Of a DNA stretch of 64,000 nt, positions 1-8,180 are shown piece by piece. Under the pieces are notes generated by a model. That model saw only the letters and a program-made list of their open reading frames with translations. It made no database searches and was not told the DNA's origin. The DNA is from CAZGUX01 sp964529305. GTDB lineage: Bacteria; Acidobacteriota; Terriglobia; Bryobacterales; Bryobacteraceae. Made by a program: the position numbers and the translations under genes. The DNA lies in assembly GCA_964529305.1 (NCBI GenBank), contig CAZGUX010000183.1, positions 5,554 through 69,553 of the forward strand. Direction: 5' to 3'. Position 1 is the stretch's first letter. Every line of letters begins with the position of its first letter.

Positions 1-326
1 TCGCCGGACCCGCGGGAGCGCAGCAGTGTGGCCGACATGACATTCTGCTTGCCGATGTTTTCCTGCAGGGTGTAGCGAGGCGCCCAGGTCCGGCCGCCAT
101 CGCGCGACACCGATGCGGCAATCCTGGCCGACGATTCATCGCGGTTGCCCCCGTAGAACTCCGACCACACACCCAGGAGCGTCCCGTTTTTCAAAACGAG
201 GATGTCGCCTTCTGTGTTGCGCGGGTTCTTCTGCGTGGCTTCCGCGATGAAGCCAGTGATGACTTCGCCTTGACTGGCGTGGGTCCACAGGCACCACACC
301 AAGGGAAAAAGAACGGCCCGCTTCAT
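1..326 (-). CDS. Secreted sialidase/BNR-repeat protein (partial, 3' end outside window)
   Basis: Reading leftwards from an ATG at 326 gives an uninterrupted frame of 108 codons that leaves the window at position 1, so only the N-terminus is present. It begins with a Sec-type signal (MKRAVLFPLVWCLWTHASQG). About 75 residues further on is SRDGGRTWAP, a classic Asp-box (BNR repeat) of six-bladed sialidase-type propellers. The segment before it (GDILVLKNGTLLGVWSEFYGG) also fits exo-alpha-sialidase family proteins, which are common as secreted proteins in Acidobacteria and Planctomycetes. The family may be a true sialidase or another propeller glycosidase; substrate cannot be told. It is transcribed divergently from cmk. 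Confidence 0.8.
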   Translation of the reverse strand, partial: MKRAVLFPLVWCLWTHASQGEVITGFIAEATQKNPRNTEGDILVLKNGTLLGVWSEFYGGNRDESSARIAASVSRDGGRTWAPRYTLQENIGKQNVMSATLLRSRGSG

Positions 327-445
327 GAACTCGACCTCGCCACTCATCCTATCGCGAGAGGAACTTCGCAGTCCCGCTGCGGCGAGCCCATTCGATTCTC
401 TAGAATGAGAAGAGGCATGAGGGTCTTTGGTTCGGGCGGAGCGCA

Positions 446-1117
446 ATGAGCGCGCCGCGCCGCGTGATCATCGCCATCGACGGACCCGCGGGGGCCGGAA
501 AAAGCACGGTGGCGCGGCGGGTGGCCGAGCGGCTTGGCTTCACCTATATCGACACTGGCGCGATGTATCGAGCCGTGGCGTTGTGGGCGCTACGCGAGAA
601 AATCGACGTAACCGATGCCCACCGGATGGAAGCGCTGGCGCAGGCGGCCTCCATCGATCTCCAGGGCGGGCGAGTGCTTCTGAACGGAATGGACGTGTCG
701 GGCAAGATCCGTTCGCCGGAGGTCTCGGCGGCGGCCTCGGCGGCGGCGACGCACCCGGGCGTCCGGCGGGCTTTGGTCGAGAAGCAGCGGGAGATGGCCC
801 GGTCGACCAGCGTCGTGATGGAAGGGCGGGACATCGGGTCGGTCGTGTTTCCGGAAGCTCACGTGAAGATCTTCCTCGACGGAGCGCCGGCCGAACGGCT
901 GAGGCGGCGGGTCACCGAGACGGGCGGCGATGCCGGGGAAGTCGCCCGGCACCTCGAGGAACGCGACGAGCGGGACCGGACTCGCGCGGAGGCTCCGCTC
1001 GTTCAAGCCGCGGACGCGGTGTACGTGGACTCGACGCCGCTGTCGATCGAGGAAGTGGAGGAGGCGATCCTGGCCATCGTCCGGAAACGGCTGACGAATG
1101 GTGGAACGTTTGCCTGA
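446..1117 (+). CDS. cmk: Cytidylate kinase
   Basis: A 223-residue (d)CMP kinase, which phosphorylates CMP and dCMP with ATP in cytosolic pyrimidine nucleotide metabolism. The P-loop GPAGAGKST sits at residues 13-21, followed by the family signature YIDTGAMYRA near residue 34 and the MEGRDIGSVVFPEA substrate-binding motif near 125. The length matches bacterial Cmk (about 220-230 residues). The chosen ATG has a GGAG four bases upstream. An earlier in-frame start is not available. lysC follows nine bases after the stop, so the two are probably co-transcribed. Confidence 0.96.
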   Translation: MSAPRRVIIAIDGPAGAGKSTVARRVAERLGFTYIDTGAMYRAVALWALREKIDVTDAHRMEALAQAASIDLQGGRVLLNGMDVSGKIRSPEVSAAASAAATHPGVRRALVEKQREMARSTSVVMEGRDIGSVVFPEAHVKIFLDGAPAERLRRRVTETGGDAGEVARHLEERDERDRTRAEAPLVQAADAVYVDSTPLSIEEVEEAILAIVRKRLTNGGTFA

Positions 1118-1126
1118 GAGGAATAC

Positions 1127-2533
1127 GTGCGGAATCTGTTGGTGATGAAGTTCGGCGGGACGAGCGTGGGCTCGGCGGAGCGCATGCGGGTAGCGGCGGA
1201 GTTGACGGCCGTCCAGGCACGCTCCCGCCCCACCGTCATCGTGGTCTCGGCCATGTCGCGCATCACGGACCTTCTGCTGGACGCCATGAAGCACGCCGAG
1301 GCCGGCGACCGCAACGGTCTGGACGAGGCGGTTCAGACTCTGGCGCACCGCCATCTCGAGGTCTGTCACGATCTCCTGCCCGCCGAGCGGCAGGACAGCG
1401 TGGTTCAGGAGATCCAGGAATTGATCGGCGACTTCCAGCGCATCGCGGGGGGGATGCTGCTGCTGGGTGAGCGCCCTCCGCGCTCGGTAGACGAGGCGGT
1501 CGCGACCGGGGAGCGGCTGTCGGCCCTCCTGATGGCCGAGTATCTCTCGGCCTCCGGGATGCCCGCGGCGGCCTGCAATGCATGGGATCTGATTGTTACC
1601 GACAGCGTTCATGGCAATGCGTCCCCGCTGGTCCAGCCCACCCGCGAGAAGTGCCGCGGCCAACTGCTGCCGCTGCTCGAAAAGGGGGTGCTGCCGGTGG
1701 TGACGGGGTTCAACGGGGCGACCGCCGACGGACGGCCCACCACGCTCGGCCGCGGCGGATCGGACTTTTCAGCCTCGATTGTGGCGGCCTCGCTCGACGC
1801 GGACGAACTGTGGATCTGGACCGATGTCGACGGCATCATGACCGCCGATCCGCGCCTGGTTCCGGACGCCGCGGTGCTTTCCGAGGTAACTTACAACGAG
1901 GCGGCCGAACTCGCCTACAACGGCGCCAAAGTTCTGCACCCACGGACCCTGGCGCCGCTGGCCAACCGCGGAATCGCGGTGTGGAGCAAGAACAGCTTCG
2001 CGCCGGAAAAACCGGGGACAGCGATTGTGTCCTCGATTCGCGCCCCTAACGGCGCGCGAGCCGTGACGTCGACCTCGAAGGTGGCGCTGTTGTCGCTGGA
2101 ACCGGCGAGCGACACTCTGTTAGGGACGCAGTTGATGGGCCGCGCGATGGAGGCCCTGGCGCGATCCAACGTGGAGGTACTTCTCCTGTCGAGTTCGAGC
2201 TTCCGCCAGAGCTTCACCGTGCTCGTTCGGACCGAAGAGTTGACGAGGGCGCAGGAGGCTCTGGAAGCGGCGTTGGCGCTGGAACTGACGCACGGCTACA
2301 TGGCGCCGATCGGTGTCGACCGGGAGGTCGGCCTGCTGGCCATCGTGGGAGAGGGCATGCGAGGCGCACTTGGCGTGGCCGGCCGCATCTTTACCGCGAT
2401 CTCGCGCGCGCAAGTGAATATCATCGCTATCGCCCAGGGGTCGAGCGAGTTGACCATCGCGGTGGTGGTTCGCAAAGACGGTCTGGAGCGGGCCGTCCAG
2501 GCGGTTCACGCCGAGTGCCGGATGGGCCGCTGA
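1127..2533 (+). CDS. lysC: Aspartate kinase
   Basis: A 468-residue monofunctional aspartokinase, catalysing ATP-dependent phosphorylation of aspartate, the first step towards lysine, threonine, methionine and diaminopimelate. The amino-acid-kinase motif KFGGTSVGS is at residues 8-16. TLGRGGSDFSA (near 205) and WTDVDGIMTADPR (near 230) are the catalytic and ATP-binding signatures. The C-terminal 150 residues form paired ACT domains, the usual site of feedback inhibition, here including VEVLLLSSSSFRQSFTVLV and NIIAIAQGSSELTIAVVV. The length and two-ACT form resemble the single-chain E. coli-type LysC rather than the alpha/beta type. The start is GTG at 1127; the gene converges on the DUF1445 gene with only 12 bases between stops. 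Confidence 0.95.
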   Translation: MRNLLVMKFGGTSVGSAERMRVAAELTAVQARSRPTVIVVSAMSRITDLLLDAMKHAEAGDRNGLDEAVQTLAHRHLEVCHDLLPAERQDSVVQEIQELIGDFQRIAGGMLLLGERPPRSVDEAVATGERLSALLMAEYLSASGMPAAACNAWDLIVTDSVHGNASPLVQPTREKCRGQLLPLLEKGVLPVVTGFNGATADGRPTTLGRGGSDFSASIVAASLDADELWIWTDVDGIMTADPRLVPDAAVLSEVTYNEAAELAYNGAKVLHPRTLAPLANRGIAVWSKNSFAPEKPGTAIVSSIRAPNGARAVTSTSKVALLSLEPASDTLLGTQLMGRAMEALARSNVEVLLLSSSSFRQSFTVLVRTEELTRAQEALEAALALELTHGYMAPIGVDREVGLLAIVGEGMRGALGVAGRIFTAISRAQVNIIAIAQGSSELTIAVVVRKDGLERAVQAVHAECRMGR

Positions 2534-2545
2534 GGGGCCTGTCTA

Positions 2546-3322
2546 TCAGGGCAGAGCGAGCGTTCTGGCTTCGACGTCAGTGACGAATCCGTGCGCCGGC
2601 GCGTGCGTGATCATGAGGTCCAGCCCCGCCTCGAGGGCGGCTTCCTGCGGGGTGACGCCGCAAGCCCAGAAGACCGGAACCAGATCCGGCGGAATGCTTT
2701 CGACCGGCGGGCCGAAATAAGGGTTGGCCAGGTCGGCGCCGAGCGCGGCCGGATCGCCAATGTGCAGGGGCGCCCCGTGGTTGAACGGAAACCGGGCCGT
2801 GACCTGCGTCGCGAGAATGGCTTGCTCCGGAGTCAGCCAACGCATCGTGACCACCAGCGGCCCGCGAAACGGTCCGGCCGGCACGGTCGGAACGGCCGTA
2901 CGGAGAACCCAACGGTTGCGGGTGGTGGGAACGCCGGCCGCTTGCAACGCCGCGTCAAAGCTGATCCCGGAACCAATCAGAAACGCGACAAAGTCGTCGC
3001 GCCAAAGGTCGCGGATGTCGCCAACGTCCGGCATGCGGCGGCCCTCGCGATACACGGCATAGCGCGGCAGATCCGTTCTCAGGTCCGCTCCAGGGGCCAT
3101 CTGCTTCGGTTCCGGGTCCCCGGTATCGGTGACTTCGAGCACGGGACAAGCCCGCTGATTGCGCTGGCAGTAGAGCAGGAACTCATAGGCGTGCACCTGC
3201 CGGACCACCACGAGATTGCATTGTACGTACCCCATCGCCACGCCGCGCGTGGCGCCGGAAAACCGGCCTTCGCGGCATGCGATCCTGACCTCTCGAGGCG
3301 TGCTGCCGGGGCCGGGGCTCAC
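2546..3322 (-). CDS. DUF1445 / putative hydro-lyase (D-glutamate cyclase-like)
   Basis: A 258-residue protein of the YcsI/DUF1445 family, annotated as putative hydro-lyases and related to mammalian D-glutamate cyclase. Family hallmarks visible are GYVQCNLVVV near residue 27, the FLIGSGISFDAAL segment near 110, and the C-terminal PVFWACGVTPQEA and MITHAPAHGFVTD motifs. The GTG start at 3322 overlaps the TGA of the TRAP permease gene by four bases (GTGA), so I prefer it to the much longer open frame that continues through the permease. As the last gene of the TRAP/IclR operon it probably acts on the imported acid or one of its products, but the substrate is unknown. Confidence 0.88.
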   Translation of the reverse strand: MSPGPGSTPREVRIACREGRFSGATRGVAMGYVQCNLVVVRQVHAYEFLLYCQRNQRACPVLEVTDTGDPEPKQMAPGADLRTDLPRYAVYREGRRMPDVGDIRDLWRDDFVAFLIGSGISFDAALQAAGVPTTRNRWVLRTAVPTVPAGPFRGPLVVTMRWLTPEQAILATQVTARFPFNHGAPLHIGDPAALGADLANPYFGPPVESIPPDLVPVFWACGVTPQEAALEAGLDLMITHAPAHGFVTDVEARTLALP

Positions 3323-5262
3323 GCGAGTTCTCCCGCAATGGCCGTCTTCCGCGCCGCTCGGCGTCCCCGGATTTCCATCCAGCAGGCGGCGAGAGCCAGG
3401 CCCGCCGTGGAAGCCAGCCAGCCGCGGGAACCGGTGGGAAAGAAGATCACGGCGATGGCCAGCAATCCGAGGCATAACCGCTCGATCGGGTTCAACGGAC
3501 ATTTCCAGAATCCCACCAGCGCCACGGCCCAACCCGCGGTGGCGGCCAGCAGCGAGACCGTGGCGAACACGACCCAGACCACAGGCCCCTGCCCGAGCAG
3601 GTGCGGATCGAATGCGAACCCGAAAGGGATCAGGAACGAAACGATGCTGAGATGAAAGGCGCGCCATCCGGTGCGCATGGTGTCGGAGCCAGCCAGCCCA
3701 GCGGCGGCATAGGCGGCCAGGGCCACCGGCGGAGTCACCATCGAGAGCACGCAGTAATACATCACGAACAGATGCGCCGGCAGCGCGGCGATGCCCAGCT
3801 TGATCAACGCCGGAGCAAACAGAATCGCTCCAATGATGTAGGCGGCCACCGTGGGAAGCCCCATGCCCATCACGATGCAGCCCAGAATCGTCAACCCCAT
3901 CGCGGAGTAGATGCTGGCCGCGCCCGACTCGATCAGCCGCGTGGAAAAGTTGAGCGCCAGGTTGGATTGCGTCGCGACGGCGATAATGATGCCGATGGCC
4001 GCGATCGGCACGGCCACCTGGCTGGCCTGACTCGCGGCGTCCACCACCGAACGGCCCCAGCCCGCCAACGTCAGCCGGCTTTCCCGGCGCAGGTACGCCG
4101 TCGCGACGCACGCCAGGATCGCGGCGTTCACCGAAAGGGTTGCCGATTTGCCCGCCGCCAGCAGCATGACTAACACCGCCGGAGGGATCAGCAGGTACAG
4201 ACGCGGCACAATCGGCGCCTGAGTGGCAAAGTAACTGGACGGGAGCGTCCCGATTCCGCTTTGCCTGGCCATCAGGTCGACCACAAAAAACAGGGAGACG
4301 TAAAAGGCAAGAGCGGGAACGGCCGCCGCCAGCGCCACTCGCCCGTAGTCGATCTGCAGGATCTCCGCCATGACGAACGCCGCCACGCCCATCACCGGCG
4401 GCATCAACTGGCCTCCGGTCGAGGCGATCGCTTCGACCGCGCCTGCCTGTTCGGCGGAGTATCCAGCCCGGCGCATCAGGGGAATGGTGAAAACGCCCAC
4501 CGAGGCGACATTGGCCACCGCGCTTCCGCTGATGGTTCCCATCAGGGCGCTGGAAATCACGGCGGCCTTGGCGGCCCCGCCGCGAAACCGGCCGCTCACC
4601 GCCAAGCCAATATCGATGAACAACCTGCCGCCCCCGATTGCTCCGTAAGCGGCTCCGAACAGGATGAAATAGAAAATAAACTGCACGGACGTTTGCGTGG
4701 TGACGCCCTGAATTCCCGTCGTGGTCATTGCCAGGATCTCGATGGATTCGCGAACTCCGAAGCCGCGGAACCACGCCCAACCCGGGAAGAACGATCCGCC
4801 AAAGTTGTAGACGAGCACCACCAGCATAAATCCGAGCAACGACCACCCGACAATGCGCCGGACTCCCTCCAGCAGCAGCAGTACCAACAGAGAGCCAAAG
4901 GCGATATCCACGCCCAGCACCGGGTCGACGACTTCGATTCGCGTGGACAGCCGCTCCTGTTCGACCAGGTAGTAGCCCGCCAGCGATGCCGCTGCTCCCA
5001 ATCCGGCGATGTCCAGCGCCCGGGCGGCGCCGGCGCTCAGCCGGGACGCCGACAGGGGAACTACCAGGAACATCAGCGCGAGAGCGATCGAGAGATGAAT
5101 GGGACGCTCGATCAGCGGCGCTTGTGGGTGAAACAGAATATATCCCTGAAACGCGCACCAGGCCAAAGCGAGACACAGGATCGCGGCACGCCGGAATCGG
5201 GCCCACGGGGAGTCATCTTGAAGGCTCACCGAAGCTGTGGCGAGCGTTGCGTCTAGAGCCAT
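3319..5262 (-). CDS. TRAP transporter fused permease (4TM/12TM, TAXI type)
   Basis: A 647-residue inner-membrane protein in which the small DctQ-like and large DctM-like subunits of a tripartite ATP-independent periplasmic transporter are fused, the usual form in TAXI-type systems. Around sixteen hydrophobic segments are visible. The conserved DctM-like stretch with GSAVANVASVG lies near residue 245, followed by GGQLMPPVMGVAAFVMAE near 280 and MGMGLPTVAAYI near 460. It should use an ion gradient to bring in the ligand presented by the TAXI protein encoded immediately upstream. The ATG lies inside the last codons of that gene (10-base overlap), indicating translational coupling. Confidence 0.95.
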   Translation of the reverse strand: MALDATLATASVSLQDDSPWARFRRAAILCLALAWCAFQGYILFHPQAPLIERPIHLSIALALMFLVVPLSASRLSAGAARALDIAGLGAAASLAGYYLVEQERLSTRIEVVDPVLGVDIAFGSLLVLLLLEGVRRIVGWSLLGFMLVVLVYNFGGSFFPGWAWFRGFGVRESIEILAMTTTGIQGVTTQTSVQFIFYFILFGAAYGAIGGGRLFIDIGLAVSGRFRGGAAKAAVISSALMGTISGSAVANVASVGVFTIPLMRRAGYSAEQAGAVEAIASTGGQLMPPVMGVAAFVMAEILQIDYGRVALAAAVPALAFYVSLFFVVDLMARQSGIGTLPSSYFATQAPIVPRLYLLIPPAVLVMLLAAGKSATLSVNAAILACVATAYLRRESRLTLAGWGRSVVDAASQASQVAVPIAAIGIIIAVATQSNLALNFSTRLIESGAASIYSAMGLTILGCIVMGMGLPTVAAYIIGAILFAPALIKLGIAALPAHLFVMYYCVLSMVTPPVALAAYAAAGLAGSDTMRTGWRAFHLSIVSFLIPFGFAFDPHLLGQGPVVWVVFATVSLLAATAGWAVALVGFWKCPLNPIERLCLGLLAIAVIFFPTGSRGWLASTAGLALAACWMEIRGRRAARKTAIAGELA

Positions 5263-6248
5263 CCTCGCTCCCGGTAGTAGCGCGCCGATCCCTCATGAAG
5301 AGGAACGCCGGTGTTTTCCGCAAGGCAGGCCCGCTCGGGCGCGAAGTCCGACCATGCCTTGTGCGCCTGGATCATGGCGGTCCGGTTCTCACATAGCGTC
5401 TTGGCGATGAGGTAGCCGAGTTCCTCCGGCATATGTTCGTGGCCGATCAGGACCGTTCCGCAGTCGACGGCACGGGTGGGCCCGCTCTGGCCCTTGAACC
5501 AGGCCGGCATCGGAACCGGTTTGAGCCCCTGGCGCGCCAGCGCCTCCAGCAACTCGTCGGAGAAATCCAGAAACCGGACGTCCGCCGTGGTCGCGGCCTC
5601 CGTGACGGTCGGATGGCCCCGAATCGCCGTTTCAAAGTACAGGTCCGCGCGGCCGTCGCGCAGTAAGTCGGGGATCTGATCGGCGCCGACCTGGATGATC
5701 GCCCCGCCGCGCCGCTGAAGATCCTCGCGGCTGGTTCCGTGGAACTGCAGGATCATGTCGGCGACGACCGGCACCGTGCTCCCCGGCGGTTTCATCACGA
5801 TCCGCGGCGGACGGCCCGTGCGAAGCGCCTTGCTCAACGAGTCGTTGCCGGTGCGCTCGATGTATTCCCGGCGAACCATCGAAGTGACCCACACGGAGTT
5901 GAGACCACCGACCAGCGCCCGGATGCCGGGATGCCGCTGTCCCCGATACGCGGAGTGGCCCGTGCGCGCCCACACGGCCGTGGCCACCTGCGAGAGGGCA
6001 ATCTGGATCGTGCCGCGTTCCACAAGAGTTGCGTTGCCCAGACCGCTGCCGCGCCCCATCACTTCGAGCGCGACATCACCTGGCAGCTTGGATTCGAGAA
6101 GACGGGCCAGCGTGGCGGCAAACACATACCACGAGGTCCCCGGCGGCATCGCACCGATCGAGAGGACTTCGCGCGGTTGACGCCGGCTCAGGACGGCCAA
6201 CCCGCCGCCGGCCACCGCCAGCCCTGCCATGATCATTCGCCGTCGCAC
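5253..6248 (-). CDS. TAXI-family TRAP transporter solute-binding protein
   Basis: A 331-residue periplasmic binding protein of the TAXI (TRAP-associated extracytoplasmic immunogenic) family. It starts with a basic-hydrophobic leader (MRRRMIMAGLAVAGGGLAVLS). The first beta-strand and ligand loop read SIGAMPPGTSWYVFAATLARLL, and ALSQVATAVWARTG is the equivalent of the usual QSD region. It delivers its ligand to the fused permease encoded directly downstream. Known TAXI ligands are mostly organic acids such as glutamate or dicarboxylates; the ligand here is not known. The gene lies five bases after the aldolase gene in the same operon. Confidence 0.93.
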   Translation of the reverse strand: MRRRMIMAGLAVAGGGLAVLSRRQPREVLSIGAMPPGTSWYVFAATLARLLESKLPGDVALEVMGRGSGLGNATLVERGTIQIALSQVATAVWARTGHSAYRGQRHPGIRALVGGLNSVWVTSMVRREYIERTGNDSLSKALRTGRPPRIVMKPPGSTVPVVADMILQFHGTSREDLQRRGGAIIQVGADQIPDLLRDGRADLYFETAIRGHPTVTEAATTADVRFLDFSDELLEALARQGLKPVPMPAWFKGQSGPTRAVDCGTVLIGHEHMPEELGYLIAKTLCENRTAMIQAHKAWSDFAPERACLAENTGVPLHEGSARYYRERGWL

Positions 6249-6252
6249 GTTC

Positions 6253-7218
6253 CTACACTGCGGTCAGACTGCTGGCGACTTCCTCCTGCTGCCCCAGGGC
6301 CGCTTCTCCAACGGCGGCACGGAGGCGTTCGAGCACCGCGCCCTGCGGCGGGCGGATCGGCGGACGGGTCACCGCCGATTTGAATCGTCCCGCCAGCACC
6401 ATGGCCATCTTCATCCGAGCGTGCGCGTCGCCCGTCGGCTCGCCGGCGCCATACACCACTTCTTTCAACGGGAAGATTCGGCCCTGGATCGCCTGAGCCT
6501 TTCGCAAGTCGCCATCGCAGACCGCGTCGTACAGGTCCACAATCAGTTCCGGAATGAAGGAGGCAAAACCCACCAGTGCGCCATCGACGCCTTGAACCAT
6601 GGACGCCAGCAGGTACTCGTCATGGCAGGTGAGAATCGAGCACGTGGGATTGGATGCACGGATGGCGCGAATATCGCGGTCGTACTGAGACATTTCGCGC
6701 GTACCGATCTTGAACGTCGTCACCCGCGGCAGTTTTGCCAACTCCGCCAGCAGCGCGGAGGAGTACCGGGCCTTCGTCCACGCCGGATACACGTGAACAA
6801 TCAGGTTGATGTCGACCGCGGCGCCGACCGCGCGAAACAGTTCGAGCACGTGGTCCGGGTCCATTCCGAATCGCAGCCAGTAGTGAGGCGGCATCACGAG
6901 AACGCCGCTGGCTCCGGCCTCCTCGGCCATCTGCGCGTGCTCCACGGCTTCGGAAATCGCCTCGCAACAGATACCCGATACCACCGGCACCCGGCCTGCG
7001 ACCGCGCTGGCGACGATCCGGGTCACCGACGCCCGTTCCGGAGCGCTCAGCGCGAAGACCTCGCCGGTATGCCCGTTCGTCACCAGGCCACCAATGCCCC
7101 GGTGACTGGCGAGCCAGCGCGCAAAGCGCGTCAACTCCGTCTCGTCGATACTCAGGTCGTCGTTCAGGGGTACCTGCATGGCAGGCAAAATGCCTCGAAA
7201 CGGATCACAGATGGCCAT
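6253..7218 (-). CDS. Dihydrodipicolinate synthase-family aldolase/lyase
   Basis: A 321-residue (beta/alpha)8 protein of the DapA/N-acetylneuraminate lyase family. The Schiff-base lysine is in TFKIGT near residue 168, the catalytic tyrosine region is HVYPAW near 138, and GLVTNGHTGEVFALS near 43 carries the family active-site TGE. True DapA acts in lysine synthesis, but this copy sits in an operon with IclR and a TRAP importer, so a catabolic aldolase or dehydratase on an imported keto acid is more likely. I take the ATG at 7218; a GTG at 7230 is an alternative four codons upstream. Either start overlaps the end of the iclR gene. Confidence 0.9.
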   Translation of the reverse strand: MAICDPFRGILPAMQVPLNDDLSIDETELTRFARWLASHRGIGGLVTNGHTGEVFALSAPERASVTRIVASAVAGRVPVVSGICCEAISEAVEHAQMAEEAGASGVLVMPPHYWLRFGMDPDHVLELFRAVGAAVDINLIVHVYPAWTKARYSSALLAELAKLPRVTTFKIGTREMSQYDRDIRAIRASNPTCSILTCHDEYLLASMVQGVDGALVGFASFIPELIVDLYDAVCDGDLRKAQAIQGRIFPLKEVVYGAGEPTGDAHARMKMAMVLAGRFKSAVTRPPIRPPQGAVLERLRAAVGEAALGQQEEVASSLTAV

Positions 7219-8080
7219 TTGCTTTCGCACCTTTCAGTGGGATTACATCACCTCCGACGACCGCGGTCGCGCCGGAGATGCTCATCAGCCGCCCCAGGTC
7301 CGCCGCCGCCTTCAGCAGCGGCTCTTTGGCGGATTCTACAAAATCGTTCAGGCTCAAACTGACGGAGGGGGAGGTAACGCTTACGGAGGCGTGAGGGGCA
7401 TGGTCCGCGTCGAGGATGGGAGCCGCCATCGCCCGCAAACCGTTTACGGTCTCCTCGTTAACCGTGGCGAAGCCTTGCTCGCGCACGAACGCCAGCCGCT
7501 CTTCAATCTCCTCGATGGTGACTACGGTCTTGGGCGTCAGCCGGACGCGTTCGCGCATCTCCAGAATCTCGCGGCACTTCTCTTCCGGCAGGAACGCCAG
7601 GATCGCATGGCCGATCGCCGAACAATAGGCGGGAATCCGCGACCCGATTCGGACATTTACCCCGAGCCGTACCAGCCCGGCGTGTACGCGCTCGATATAC
7701 ACGACGTCGGGGCCGTCCAGCGCCCCGATACTCGCGGCCTCGTTCACCTGCCCGACGAGCGAGCGAAGAATCGGTCTCGCGGCGGCATGCAGGTCCATCC
7801 GTGCGATCGCGTTGAAACCCAGGTCCAGCACCTTCAGCCCCAGCATGTAGCGGCTACTGCCCTCCAACTGGATCAGGTAACCGAGCGACACGAGTGTCTT
7901 CGTCAGCCGAAACGCGGTTCCCGGGTCCAACTTGGCCCGGCGGGCAATTTCCGTCAGGGTCAGTTCCCGGTCCATTCCGTTGAAAGCTTCGAGGACACGA
8001 AAGCCCTTCGCCAGCGAGAGCACCATGTTCTTCGGGCTCGGGGCGGGCCTTTTTGCGATGGGCACGGCTCTCAAAGTCAT
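7205..8080 (-). CDS. IclR-family transcriptional regulator
   Basis: A 291-residue regulator with an N-terminal winged helix (SLAKGFRVLEAFNG, LTLTEIARRAKLDPGTAFRLTKTL, residues about 20-70) and a C-terminal IclR effector domain (GPDVVYIERVHAG, IPAYCSAIGHAILAFLPEE, PILDADHAPHASVSVTSP). The open frame extends to 8191, but the ATG at 8080 gives a normal-length family member, leaves a promoter and palindrome upstream, and avoids the divergent receptor gene. It is the first gene of the operon with the lyase, TRAP importer and hydro-lyase, and is divergent from the receptor locus. It therefore probably controls one or both operons and its own synthesis in response to a small organic acid. Confidence 0.92.
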   Translation of the reverse strand: MTLRAVPIAKRPAPSPKNMVLSLAKGFRVLEAFNGMDRELTLTEIARRAKLDPGTAFRLTKTLVSLGYLIQLEGSSRYMLGLKVLDLGFNAIARMDLHAAARPILRSLVGQVNEAASIGALDGPDVVYIERVHAGLVRLGVNVRIGSRIPAYCSAIGHAILAFLPEEKCREILEMRERVRLTPKTVVTIEEIEERLAFVREQGFATVNEETVNGLRAMAAPILDADHAPHASVSVTSPSVSLSLNDFVESAKEPLLKAAADLGRLMSISGATAVVGGDVIPLKGAKANGHL

Positions 8081-8098
8081 TGACGGGTTCAAGCGGCG

Positions 8099-8128
8099 AT
8101 GATAGCATACGGGGCCTGGATTCAGCAA
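8099..8128 (-). promoter_or_regulatory. Candidate sigma-70 promoter of the iclR operon
   Basis: On the minus strand TTGCTG (8128-8123) and TATCAT (8104-8099) are separated by 18 bases. They sit just upstream of the chosen ATG at 8080, giving a predicted leader of about a dozen bases. No comparably good promoter is seen for the plus-strand receptor gene. This is pattern matching only. Confidence 0.45.
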
Positions 8129-8133
8129 AGAAG

Positions 8134-8148
8134 TTTCGCATTCCGAAA
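8134..8148. promoter_or_regulatory. IclR-type palindromic operator candidate
   Basis: TTTCG-CATTC-CGAAA is a perfect 5-5-5 inverted repeat in the 100-base gap between the divergent iclR operon and the receptor operon. IclR-family proteins commonly bind palindromes of about 13-15 bases of this kind. It lies directly upstream of the putative -35 element of iclR and some 30 bases upstream of the receptor start, a position suited to controlling both directions. Confidence 0.45.
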
Positions 8149-8180
8149 ACAACAGCCGCCTCAGGGGTGCGGCTTGGGAG

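Noticed and set aside
3323..5206. Long minus-strand open frame extending the DUF1445 gene upstream
   Set aside because: It runs through the TRAP permease in another frame with Arg/Gly/Pro-rich, non-domain sequence; the true start is the GTG at 3322 that overlaps the permease stop.
6253..7218. Calling the DapA-like gene dapA for lysine synthesis
   Set aside because: It lies in an IclR/TRAP catabolic operon and the sequence alone cannot separate DapA from other aldolases of the family.
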